Positions 19,949-28,476 of a DNA stretch of 64,000 nucleotides are shown piece by piece. A program made the position numbers and the translations under genes. The stretch is taken from assembly GCF_918698085.1 (NCBI RefSeq), contig NZ_CAKKLP010000009.1:62001-126000 (forward strand), in the 5' to 3' direction. Each line of letters starts with the position of its first letter. Position 1 is the stretch's first letter. The notes below the pieces were generated by a model that saw nothing but the letters and a program-made list of their open reading frames with translations, was not told the origin of the DNA and searched no databases. The stretch comes from Chryseobacterium sp. Bi04. GTDB lineage: Bacteria; Bacteroidota; Bacteroidia; Flavobacteriales; Weeksellaceae.

Positions 19949-20107
19949 ATGAAAAATCTAAGAAAAATCTCTAAAACAGAACTTAAACAGATTAATGGAG
20001 GAAACGCTCCCTGCTGCGAACCATGGGGAACCTGCCCTGATGGCTATAGACAATGCCAAGCCTGGGGTGCCTGCTTACCATTTTCAATCAAGTGCAAAGG
20101 TGAATAA
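19949..20107 (+). CDS. Bacteriocin-like double-glycine leader peptide 1 (52 aa)
   Basis: A 52-residue peptide. The leader MKNLRKISKTELKQINGG (residues 1-18) has the GG processing site and hydrophobic spacing of class II bacteriocin/NHLP-type leaders. The core (19-52) is rich in Cys (six, at 22, 23, 29, 36, 42, 49), Trp and Gly. Chryseobacterium genomes carry many such small bacteriocin-like proteins of unknown activity. Peptidase-containing ABC transporters cut after GG, but none is in this window. TATATTTA at 19915-19922 is a weak -7 box. It converges on peptide gene 2 and has its own terminator. Function is inferred from leader shape only. Confidence 0.8.
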   Translation: MKNLRKISKTELKQINGGNAPCCEPWGTCPDGYRQCQAWGACLPFSIKCKGE

Positions 20108-20114
20108 AAAATAT

Positions 20115-20141
20115 AAAAGAGGTCTTTTGAGGCCTCTTTTT
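20115..20141 (+). terminator. Terminator after peptide gene 1
   Basis: Stem AAAAGAGG / CCTCTTTT with a 10-nt loop, ending in a T-run, 8 bases past the stop codon. Confidence 0.8.
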
Positions 20142-20151
20142 ATTGTATACT

Positions 20152-20179
20152 TAAAAAAAGCCGCATTTCGGCGGTTTTC
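20152..20179 (-). terminator. Terminator after peptide gene 2
   Basis: Read on the minus strand: AAAACCGC, a short loop, GCGGCTTTTTTT. It lies about 115 bases past the peptide gene 2 stop. A second small inverted repeat (TTCAAC...GTTGAA, 20229-20250) lies between. Confidence 0.6.
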
Positions 20180-20294
20180 CAATAGATCTTTTTCTAAGAC
20201 TAATACCATGTTATTTTTAGACATACTCTTCAACGTTTAATTTTGTTGAATACTGAGTTAGTATTAGAAGAGAATTCATTTTTTTTAGATTACA

Positions 20295-20432
20295 TTAAGG
20301 ACATTGTCCAGCTGAATAACAGCTTTTTGTTTTATGATCCCAACATCCACCAGAACCAACACACCACTCAGGTGCAGCCCCACCCAAAATTGTTTTTAAT
20401 TCTTGTGTTGACATTTTTTTCAAATTTTTCAT
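20295..20432 (-). CDS. Bacteriocin-like double-glycine leader peptide 2 (45 aa)
   Basis: A 45-residue peptide. The leader MKNLKKMSTQELKTILGG (residues 1-18) matches peptide 1 at most positions, including the GG at 17-18. The core is AAPEWC...C...C...CP with four Cys (24, 30, 38, 44). It lies on the opposite strand and is convergent with peptide gene 1, so the pair probably arose by duplication followed by core divergence, but inversion would be needed. No transporter or modification enzyme lies nearby. Confidence 0.8.
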   Translation of the reverse strand: MKNLKKMSTQELKTILGGAAPEWCVGSGGCWDHKTKSCYSAGQCP

Positions 20433-20540
20433 ATTATTTATTTTATTGTGAACTTAAATATAATAATAACTCATCATAAAAAGAAATATTTTTTTATTAA
20501 AAAAAACATTTTAAGAATCTAAAATACAAACTTATAAAAA

Positions 20541-20563
20541 CAAAAAAACCGCCCGAAGGCGGT
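20541..20563 (-). terminator. Terminator after the SusCD pair
   Basis: ACCGCC, CGAA loop, GGCGGT at 20548-20563, followed on the minus strand by seven T, 25 bases past the SusD stop. Confidence 0.85.
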
Positions 20564-20587
20564 ATAATATGAATGTTGTTAAAGATA

Positions 20588-22156
20588 TTAATTTTTGTCC
20601 CAAATTAATTTGGTATCCATTTTATCTCCTCCGATAGAAGCAGACGCAGCTTGATAATTCGCTGTATTTAATGTCTGCACAGTAGTTGGATAGAAAATTC
20701 TGGTTGGTACATCTGTTAAGCCAGCAATAAGTGACGTAAATGTATAGGTAGTTACCCCGGTTGCGGATGGCTTATTAAGATTAGCCGTTTGCCCAGGCAA
20801 TAACAATGTATTCGGGTATCCGGTTCTTCTATATTCTGACCAAGCCTCATTAGGCTGCATAAACAATGCGATATACTTTTGCGTGATTACATTTGCTTTA
20901 CTTGCTGCAGGAAGTCCAGCTACGAATGTATTGATTTTAGCTGCATCAATACCCCATCTTTCCATAGATGCTTTCACTCCTTTTTCGTAATTAGCTTGTG
21001 ACCATCCGTTCGCTTCTGATAATAAGAATTCAACCTCTGCATACTCCATGAATATTTCAGTAAAACCAGGTTTCAAGATATCTTTACCAAAGTAACTTGC
21101 TGTACCTGACTGGCTTGATGTCAACGAAGATGGCACACCATAAGGCATCCCCTGGATTTCACTTATACTGGTAGCTTCAGTCATTGTATACTCTCTAATA
21201 TCAGTTGCTGAATTAGATATTGGAGCTGCATATTTAAAAATTCTAGGATCTACACCAAAAACGCCCTTCTCTCCTTTAAGCAACTGAACAAATGGCTTTG
21301 AAACAGAAAAGTCAGATCTGCTAATATAGGTTGAAAAGAATGGTGATGGATTAACCAGATTGTTTTCATAAGTTAAGCCTACAGTGTCATCATTAGAGGT
21401 CATTACTCCTGAAGCAATAGCATCTGCAATATGTGCTTCTGCTCCCGGAACAGCTCCTTTCAGTCGGGTTGCTATTCTCAACCTTAATGAATTTGCAAAT
21501 TTCTTAAGCTTAGCAGGACTTTTAAACAATTGATCACCTTCAGAGAAAACCTTATCTTTAGAAAAGTCAATCATTTCTGAAGCCTCCTTAAGTTCTTTTA
21601 AGATATCCGTGTATACTTTTAGCTGTGTAGCAAATTTAGGTTGCAAAGTACCTTCGATATTTAATGCTTGGAAATCAGCATCTTTATTACCATAAGACCA
21701 ATATGGAATATCACCAAAAGCATCTGCCAGGTTAGCGAATACATAAGATAACATAATTCTTGAAGCAGCGATCTGGTTTTCATTACTTCCATACGCAAGC
21801 ATCTTACCTTTAGTAGCCGGGTCAATATTATAATCGATAATTTTTTTATAATCCTGGGCTACGTAGTAAGTTCTTGCCCACAATTGATCTCCTGTAGTAA
21901 GTCTGTACTGATATCTGTCTTCTTCAGTATATATTTTTTGTGCTGAATATTGAACAAATGGTAACATCATTCTTCCTGATACCCAACCATCTCTTGTGAA
22001 ATCCATATACTCTTTGTTCCCATTGTTGAACAATCCTGTTGGTAATGGATTCTCCGTAGAGTTTGGGTTGGTGTCTATTTCATCAAATTTATCCGCACAG
22101 CTGTTAAGTGCTAAAGATAAACCTGCTACTGCTATTATTGAAAATATTTTTTTCAT
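20588..22156 (-). CDS. SusD/RagB family nutrient-binding outer membrane lipoprotein
   Basis: A 522-residue lipoprotein: the signal ends in LALNSC with the lipidated Cys at residue 20. The mature N-terminus ADKFDEIDTNPNS and the tetratricopeptide-like helical body fit the SusD-like group that binds substrate at the cell surface as a lid on the SusC barrel. The gene follows the SusC gene by 6 bases on the same strand. No glycoside hydrolase, peptidase or sigma/anti-sigma gene is adjacent, so the substrate cannot be read from context; free-standing pairs like this in Chryseobacterium may serve peptides or glycans. Confidence 0.92.
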   Translation of the reverse strand: MKKIFSIIAVAGLSLALNSCADKFDEIDTNPNSTENPLPTGLFNNGNKEYMDFTRDGWVSGRMMLPFVQYSAQKIYTEEDRYQYRLTTGDQLWARTYYVAQDYKKIIDYNIDPATKGKMLAYGSNENQIAASRIMLSYVFANLADAFGDIPYWSYGNKDADFQALNIEGTLQPKFATQLKVYTDILKELKEASEMIDFSKDKVFSEGDQLFKSPAKLKKFANSLRLRIATRLKGAVPGAEAHIADAIASGVMTSNDDTVGLTYENNLVNPSPFFSTYISRSDFSVSKPFVQLLKGEKGVFGVDPRIFKYAAPISNSATDIREYTMTEATSISEIQGMPYGVPSSLTSSQSGTASYFGKDILKPGFTEIFMEYAEVEFLLSEANGWSQANYEKGVKASMERWGIDAAKINTFVAGLPAASKANVITQKYIALFMQPNEAWSEYRRTGYPNTLLLPGQTANLNKPSATGVTTYTFTSLIAGLTDVPTRIFYPTTVQTLNTANYQAASASIGGDKMDTKLIWDKN

Positions 22157-22162
22157 TGTAAT

Positions 22163-25090
22163 TTAAAATTTAAAATTCACATTAACTCCATACATCCTTG
22201 TAGATGGTAAAGAACCACCTTCTAACCCTTGAATATTACCTGATCCATAAGAGGTATTCTCCGGATCCACCCCCTTGAAGTCAAGATTCCAAGCGAAAAG
22301 ATTTCTTGCAAACGCTGATACTCTGATACCTTGAATAGAATTACCTATAAATGATTTTGGCAGATCATAAGATAAAGTAATATCTCTTAACTTAATGTAA
22401 CTTGCATCAAAAACATTCTGTGCATCAACGGTGTTATAATATGATTTCCCCCATGTTACAGCATCTAATCGAATATCGTTAGGAGTTCCATTTTCTTTAA
22501 CCCCCGGAAGAATCACACCGGCTTCTCTATTTCCACCAAGAGCAGTTTCTTCAAGCATCCCGTTATTCATCCCCCACATATGAGTTGTTGAGAAATATTT
22601 ACCTCCCTGCTGAACATCAATCAGGAAAGATAATCCAAAACTTTTATATTTGAAAGAGTTTCTGAATCCCATATTGTAATCAGGAAGTACTGAACCTAAA
22701 GACTTAATCTCTGATGCTTTATAACGTCCATTTGCATCTACTACCTTATTACCATTTGCATCATATACAAAATCAGTTCCCAGAATTACCCCATATGAAT
22801 ATCCAACCTGAGCGGCTAACTGTACTCTGAACGGAGCATTAGTCAGGATATAGTTTTCAAGATTTCCTTGTAATTCTTCAAGCTTGTTTCGGTTTCTCGT
22901 AAAGTTCCATGTAAAATCCCAAGAGAAATCAGAAGTTTTTACAGGAGTAATATTAACCATTGCTTCGATACCTTTGTTGGTCATCAACCCGGCATTTGTT
23001 CTTTTGAATCCATATCCGGTTGCAGGATCAATTGGTAACGGAATAATTAGATCTGTACTTCTCACATCATAATAGGTAACATCAAATCCTACTCTATTTT
23101 TGAAGAAGTTCATTTCTAAACCAATTTCCTTGGTCGTTTTGATCTCAGGTTTAATATCTGCATTACCTTTAGTACTAGGCATAGAATAAATAGGGCTTCC
23201 CGAGAATGCAGTCCCTATAGATGCAAAAGTTCCTCTGATATATGGATCAGAACCTCCAGCAATTCTAGACCATCCTGCTCTCACCTTTCCAAAAGAGATC
23301 CAGTCTGTTTTAAGAAGCTTAGAGAATACGAAACTACCTGTTACGGAAGGGTAAAACTGATCATCATTTAGCATAGAGAACCAGTCATTTCTACCTGTAG
23401 CCTCTAAGAATAAAAAGTCTTTATATCCCAAAGAAACCGATGCAAATAGACTTCGTACTCCTAAGTGATAAGATAAGTTACTTGCCTTTGGTATTTCTCT
23501 ACTATTAGCTAAATTATATAAATTAGGGATAATTAATCCTCCAACAGAATTACCCTCTAAGATGTCCCATTTACGGTTCATAATGTTAAATCCAGCAAAG
23601 GTATTTAAACTGAAATCTCCGAAATTATCATTATAGTGTAATCTTCCTTCATAGTTGAATTCAGAATTATTACTTTTTCGAACATTATATTCAGATTGTG
23701 CAGCTGATCCAACGGCTACTCTCGAAGTGATTGTTTGTGAATAGGTATCTCCATATACTTTACCGGAAACATATACTTTCTTAGAGAAATTATACGTTAG
23801 CCCAGCATTTCCATAGAATCTATGTCTGCTATCATCAGAAGTATTTTCATAGATAGTCCAGTAAGGGTTATCTGAGAAGGCTGGAGTACCATCTTCCCAT
23901 GATGTTCTGTTCCATGATCTCTGCCTTCCATTTGCTAATTTATAATTTTGCAATTCTGCAAAATCAAGCTGTCTTTGTCCCCACTGATAAAACTTCTGTG
24001 CTACTGAATTATCTCCATATCCTTGTTCCGGTCTGTTGAAACCTGCAGTATGAACATAATTAAAGAGTGCGTCAGCTTTTAAATTATCAGATAATTTAGA
24101 GCTAACATTTAAACTGAAATTGTCTTTCTTAATTTCAGAATTTGGTACAATACCGTTAATTTTTGTATTGGTATAAGATAATCTTACATTGGTATTTTCA
24201 AATGATTTAGCAACAGAGATGTTGTTTGTATAATTTGTTCCAACTCTAAAGAAGTCATCAACATCTTTATTAGGAGCAACCCATTGTTTCAACTTCATAT
24301 ATTGACCACCAAATTCAGGATCAAATGAGTCCCATCCTAAATAATATAAATTCGGATCATATTTAGGCCCCCAGCTTTCATCTGTTCCAAATTCAGGAAG
24401 ATTATAAGTTACACCATTAATATCTTCAGTTTGCAAGGCTAATTCTGAACCACCACCATATAGGTTTTGCAATTTTGGTCTGATGTAAATAGATTCAAAG
24501 GAAACTCCAGTATTAAACTGAACTTCAGTTCTTCCTTTCTTAGCAGATTTTGTAGTATAGATAATGGCTCCGTTTCCAGCTCTATATCCATATAATGCAG
24601 CTGCCGGTCCTCCTTTTAATACTGTTACACTTTCAATATCGTCAGGATTGATATCAAATGTAGCATCTCCATAGTCTCTACCTCCAGCTCCTCTTTGAGT
24701 ATCAACATTGTTAATATTTGAGTTATCTAAAGGAACTCCATCCACAACAATTAACGGACGGTTTTCTCCAGTAACGGAACTAATCCCCCTCATTGTAATT
24801 CTTGTAGATCCCCCCATAGAAGAAGGAGCAGTAACTTGGACCCCCGCAACATTTCCTGATAATGCACTTACAGCGTTCGTTTGCCCTGCATCAGAAATAA
24901 GGTCCCCTTTGATTTCTTGAGAGGCATATCCAAGAGCTTTCTTTTCTCTCTTAATACCTAATGCAGTCACCACTACACCCTCAATCTCTTTAGTCTGCGT
25001 GGCGGTATCATTTTTCTTCTGTTGAGCACTTACAATAGCAACAGATGAAGACAATACCACTACAAGTAGACTCGTTGTTAGTTTCTTCAT
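22163..25090 (-). CDS. SusC/RagA family TonB-linked outer membrane receptor
   Basis: A 975-residue TonB-dependent transporter. Signal peptide residues 1-~22 (ending VSAQ), then directly a TonB-box-like region (EIEGVVVTALGIKREKKALG) and the plug domain with the SusC motifs ITMRGISSVTGENRPLIVVD and GGPAAALYGYRAGNGAIIYT. The C-terminal barrel ends RMYGVNVNFKF. The usual ~85-residue carboxypeptidase-D-like N-terminal extension is missing. I use the ATG at 25090, giving a clean signal peptide, not the upstream in-frame ATG at 25117. It works with the downstream SusD in TonB-driven import. Confidence 0.93.
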   Translation of the reverse strand: MKKLTTSLLVVVLSSSVAIVSAQQKKNDTATQTKEIEGVVVTALGIKREKKALGYASQEIKGDLISDAGQTNAVSALSGNVAGVQVTAPSSMGGSTRITMRGISSVTGENRPLIVVDGVPLDNSNINNVDTQRGAGGRDYGDATFDINPDDIESVTVLKGGPAAALYGYRAGNGAIIYTTKSAKKGRTEVQFNTGVSFESIYIRPKLQNLYGGGSELALQTEDINGVTYNLPEFGTDESWGPKYDPNLYYLGWDSFDPEFGGQYMKLKQWVAPNKDVDDFFRVGTNYTNNISVAKSFENTNVRLSYTNTKINGIVPNSEIKKDNFSLNVSSKLSDNLKADALFNYVHTAGFNRPEQGYGDNSVAQKFYQWGQRQLDFAELQNYKLANGRQRSWNRTSWEDGTPAFSDNPYWTIYENTSDDSRHRFYGNAGLTYNFSKKVYVSGKVYGDTYSQTITSRVAVGSAAQSEYNVRKSNNSEFNYEGRLHYNDNFGDFSLNTFAGFNIMNRKWDILEGNSVGGLIIPNLYNLANSREIPKASNLSYHLGVRSLFASVSLGYKDFLFLEATGRNDWFSMLNDDQFYPSVTGSFVFSKLLKTDWISFGKVRAGWSRIAGGSDPYIRGTFASIGTAFSGSPIYSMPSTKGNADIKPEIKTTKEIGLEMNFFKNRVGFDVTYYDVRSTDLIIPLPIDPATGYGFKRTNAGLMTNKGIEAMVNITPVKTSDFSWDFTWNFTRNRNKLEELQGNLENYILTNAPFRVQLAAQVGYSYGVILGTDFVYDANGNKVVDANGRYKASEIKSLGSVLPDYNMGFRNSFKYKSFGLSFLIDVQQGGKYFSTTHMWGMNNGMLEETALGGNREAGVILPGVKENGTPNDIRLDAVTWGKSYYNTVDAQNVFDASYIKLRDITLSYDLPKSFIGNSIQGIRVSAFARNLFAWNLDFKGVDPENTSYGSGNIQGLEGGSLPSTRMYGVNVNFKF

Positions 25091-25723
25091 ATCAAATTTA
25101 ATTTTGTATCCGTACAAATTTGTAAAACTTTATTAACAACACAAAATAAATTCTTAAAAAATTATTAACTATTCAAAAATTCCCAAACAAATAAAGACAA
25201 AAATTATTAAAATATGTTAAAATTGTTTTTTTTAACAAATATTAAAAAAAAATTAAACATTTTTCTTCCAAAAATACTAACGATTATCATTATTGACATC
25301 ATCTATGTAAATTCCAGACAATCAAATAATATAAAACACTGTAAACAAACAACATACACATGAAAATAAACTTTAGGAGTAGTAATAATTCCAACAATAC
25401 AATGTATTGCATATTATTTTTTCTTATCTTAAAACCTGAAAAAACGTTCTATAAACCGCGAGCAACAAGCTACAACCGCAACAAAAAATCACAAAAATCA
25501 TAAATAAATTAACGTAACAAAAGCACCAATATAGTACCATTAAGTAAAATTGTTTTTAGGTTAAAAAAAAGCAATTTTAAACCCTCTTGACAAATCATAA
25601 AAATCATATTATTATCGATCATTTATTTTAATTCATGAACTTAAAAATGATTTATTTTCAGAATTTCAAAAAACAGATGAAACCTCTGTTTAATAGGTTT
25701 GTTTTTACTAATTTTACAGTCTT
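25091..25723. other. 633-bp AT-rich intergenic region between susC-like and rnhB
   Basis: A divergent regulatory region with long A/T tracts. It should hold promoters for the SusCD pair and for rnhB, but no box fits the full consensus well. A 47-codon open frame from 25360 is Asn/Ser/Lys-rich and has no coding signs, so I do not call it. No sigma/anti-sigma gene or hybrid regulator is present. Confidence 0.5.
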
Positions 25724-26323
25724 ATGCAAGATATAGATACACAGTTATTACATAGGTGGTCAGACGCTTATATTGAAGCAGGATGTGACGAAGTAGGACG
25801 AGGTTGTTTAAGCGGACCAGTGGTTGCGGCGGCTGTAATTTTGGATGACAGTTTTAAGCAAAATTTAGTTAATGATTCAAAAAAATTAACTTTTAAAACA
25901 AGAATGGAATTGGATGATTATATCAAGGACAATGTAAAGACTTATGCCATCGCTGAACTGCCTCCTTCATTCATCGATGAACATAACATCCTCAATGCCA
26001 GCATCCATGCTATGCATCGCGCTCTGGATAAATTAGCAATCACTCCTGAACTTATTTTAGTAGATGGCAACAAATTCCATCCCTATAATTTTATTCCTCA
26101 TCAATGTATTATCAAAGGAGATTCAAAAGTCTTGTCTATTGCTGCAGCTTCTATTCTTGCAAAAAACTACAGAGACAGATTAATGATCGAGCTGCATGAA
26201 GAACATCCGGAATATGGCTGGGATACCAACTTTGGGTATGCTACAAAAAAGCATCAGGAAGCTTTGATAAAGCATGGCCCCACAAAACATCACAGACAGT
26301 CATTCAGATTAAAGTATGATTAA
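25724..26323 (+). CDS. rnhB: Ribonuclease HII
   Basis: A 199-residue RNase HII. The active-site motif is CDEVGRGCLSGP with Asp22-Glu23; a second acidic block is LILVDGNKF, and the C-terminal region has GYATKKHQEAL and KHHRQSF. It removes ribonucleotides and RNA primers from DNA-RNA hybrids. Length is typical. It stands alone, divergent from the SusCD pair, and shares a bidirectional terminator with yidC. Confidence 0.96.
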   Translation: MQDIDTQLLHRWSDAYIEAGCDEVGRGCLSGPVVAAAVILDDSFKQNLVNDSKKLTFKTRMELDDYIKDNVKTYAIAELPPSFIDEHNILNASIHAMHRALDKLAITPELILVDGNKFHPYNFIPHQCIIKGDSKVLSIAAASILAKNYRDRLMIELHEEHPEYGWDTNFGYATKKHQEALIKHGPTKHHRQSFRLKYD

Positions 26324-26360
26324 AAGCAATACCCTTGAATATCATCAGATTTACAACATA

Positions 26361-26397
26361 AAAAAAGAGAAGCAGTTAAACAGCTTCTCTTTTTTTA
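26361..26397. terminator. Bidirectional terminator between rnhB and yidC
   Basis: AAAAAAGAGAAGC (26361-26373) pairs with GCTTCTCTTTTTT (26383-26395). There are T-runs on both strands, and it sits between two convergent genes. Confidence 0.9.
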
Positions 26398-26413
26398 TGT
26401 CATATATATTAGA

Positions 26414-28213
26414 CTATTTCTTTTTATTTCTTTGTTGCTCCTGAGCTTTTTGCTGATCCTGAGCTTTCTCCATCATTTCTCTCATTCTTTTTTGGAATTT
26501 ACCTTCCGTTTTAGGCTTTTCTTTATTAGCCTGAATCTGAGCATGAATTTTCTTCTCATCCAGAATCACATACTTAATAACTAAGATAATTAAGATATTG
26601 ATCGCATTCGATACGAAATAGTACCATGAAAGGCCGGACGCTGAAGTGTTAAGGAAGAATAGGAATGTAATCGGGAAAATATACATCAATACTTTCATAT
26701 TTGGCATTCCTTCCTGCTGAGGCTGCTGCATATTTCCTGAAGTCATCACCGTATAAATTAAGATAACAATAGTACACGCCAATGCAAAAATACTCAAGTG
26801 ATCTCCCAGGAAAGGAATTTTAAATGGTAATTTAATCAAATCGTCATAAGCTGTCAAATCTTTTGCAAACCAGAACCCCTGACCTCTTAAATCAATAAAG
26901 TTCGGGAAGAAACGGAATAATGCGTAGAAAATTGGAATCTGAACCAATGCGGGTAAACATCCTGCCATCTGGTTAACTCCGGCCTTTCTGTAAACCTCCA
27001 TAGTAGCCTGTTGCTTCTTCATTGGGTCTGCATCTTTCAGCTTAGCATTTACCTCATCAATTTCCGGGCGGATTACTTTCATCATCGCACTCAACTTATG
27101 CTGCTTATACATAATGGGTGACAAGATCAATTTTACAATAATAGTCATCAGGAAGATTACCCAACCTGCAGTTAATCCCCAATCAGCAATAAGGTTATAC
27201 ATCGGCATAAAGAACCCACGGTTCATCCATCCGATAAAAGACCATCCTAATGGAAGAATCTCATCAAAATTTTTATCGTATGATTTCAACAATTTCAGAT
27301 CCAGTGGCATAAAGTACCAGGTAAAATCCTGATTCAGCTCACTTCCGGTCATCTGAACGAAACCTTCATAGTTTAATTTTTTCAGATACTCCCCTTCTTC
27401 CACCGACTCCTGGTTTCCTTTACTTTGTGTGAAACCATTTTTAGCCTCAATAACAGAAGTAAAGAACTGTTGCTTTACACCAATCCAGTTAAGGGTTTCT
27501 TTTTCCTCTTCCATCGTAGTTCTTCCATCATAATCATAATCTTTATAATTATTAAAAGCATAGGAGAATTCTGAATGAGTCTGCTCCTGAGCTCGACCTT
27601 TTTCTAAGTTTCTTACACTATAATCCCAGATAAAATCTGCTTTATTATCTGAAGTAATTTTAGAAAGTCCTTGCGTTCTTACTTTAAAATCTAAAGTATA
27701 TTTTGGGAGTAATGTATAAATAAACTGAATAACAGCACCGTTATAATCAGCTGTTAGTGTCACAGCATTTCCATTAACAGAAGGGGCAAAAACTAAATCT
27801 TTAGTATTAACAACCTTTCCTGTTTTATCTTTAAACTGGAATCCGTAATTTGAATTATTTTTATTGATCAGATAAAGAGGAAGATCTGCCTGATCTGTTT
27901 TGTGATCATATGCTTTGTATTCTGAAAGCTGTACTTTAGAAACCTGTCCTCCTAAACTTGAGAATTCTACATTTAATTCTTTGTTCGACAGACTTGCTGT
28001 CTGGATGGAACCGGGAGTTACATTTGGATTGATATTACTTGCCTGAGTTTGTTTTACCGGGTTTTTAACCTGTTCAGTTTTCTGCTGCTCAGCTTTTAAC
28101 TGCTCTTCTTTTGCCTGCTTGTTCTGAAAATAGAACATAAAGCCGAAGAGAACCAGGCATAAAACCGCGAAACTAATCATTTGCTTCTTATCGATTCCGT
28201 TGTTTTGTTGCAT
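26414..28213 (-). CDS. yidC: Membrane protein insertase YidC
   Basis: A 599-residue protein. An N-terminal signal-anchor helix (residues ~10-27) is followed by a periplasmic beta-sandwich domain (~60-340) and the conserved five-helix insertase core (~355-560) with KQATMEVYRKAGVNQMAGCLP and QIPIFYALFRFFP. The tail is Lys/Gln-rich, as in forms that contact the ribosome. It inserts membrane proteins with or without SecYEG. It is downstream of pyrG on the same strand, with 263 bases between and hairpins that probably separate the transcripts. The pyrG-yidC order is common in flavobacteria. Confidence 0.96.
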   Translation of the reverse strand: MQQNNGIDKKQMISFAVLCLVLFGFMFYFQNKQAKEEQLKAEQQKTEQVKNPVKQTQASNINPNVTPGSIQTASLSNKELNVEFSSLGGQVSKVQLSEYKAYDHKTDQADLPLYLINKNNSNYGFQFKDKTGKVVNTKDLVFAPSVNGNAVTLTADYNGAVIQFIYTLLPKYTLDFKVRTQGLSKITSDNKADFIWDYSVRNLEKGRAQEQTHSEFSYAFNNYKDYDYDGRTTMEEEKETLNWIGVKQQFFTSVIEAKNGFTQSKGNQESVEEGEYLKKLNYEGFVQMTGSELNQDFTWYFMPLDLKLLKSYDKNFDEILPLGWSFIGWMNRGFFMPMYNLIADWGLTAGWVIFLMTIIVKLILSPIMYKQHKLSAMMKVIRPEIDEVNAKLKDADPMKKQQATMEVYRKAGVNQMAGCLPALVQIPIFYALFRFFPNFIDLRGQGFWFAKDLTAYDDLIKLPFKIPFLGDHLSIFALACTIVILIYTVMTSGNMQQPQQEGMPNMKVLMYIFPITFLFFLNTSASGLSWYYFVSNAINILIILVIKYVILDEKKIHAQIQANKEKPKTEGKFQKRMREMMEKAQDQQKAQEQQRNKKK

Positions 28214-28243
28214 TTTATTTTATATTAAAATTTTAAATTTTAG

Positions 28244-28266
28244 AAAGTACATTAATCATGTACTTT
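28244..28266. repeat. Hairpin in the yidC leader
   Basis: AAAGTACAT / ATGTACTTT, 9 bp, with a 5-nt loop. It lies about 30 bases upstream of the yidC start codon and could be in its 5' leader or weakly terminate transcription. T-runs occur only on the plus strand, where no gene ends. Confidence 0.4.
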
Positions 28267-28328
28267 TTTGAGCTGACAAAAATACTGTTTTTTTATCAAA
28301 ACTCTATGCTTTACTACGTTACTATATA

Positions 28329-28364
28329 ATAAACTCAAGCTGAGAATAATCAGCCTGAGTTTAT
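28329..28364 (-). terminator. Possible terminator or hairpin downstream of pyrG
   Basis: ATAAACTCA-A-GCTGA pairs with TCAGC-C-TGAGTTTAT (14 bp with one internal mismatch). It lies 113 bases past the pyrG stop and has no clear T-run, so termination is uncertain. Confidence 0.4.
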
Positions 28365-28476
28365 AGTAAGACGTTTATGATAAAATTTTACCTTATTTCT
28401 TTTTATACGGACATTTAGTATTCTTTATTGGGAACAACGTAATGTACTTATACATTCTTTCCAAATACTAAACTAT

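Noticed and set aside
25360..25503. 47-codon open frame upstream of rnhB
   Set aside because: Low-complexity Asn/Ser/Lys composition, no conserved motif and no leader-peptide pattern.
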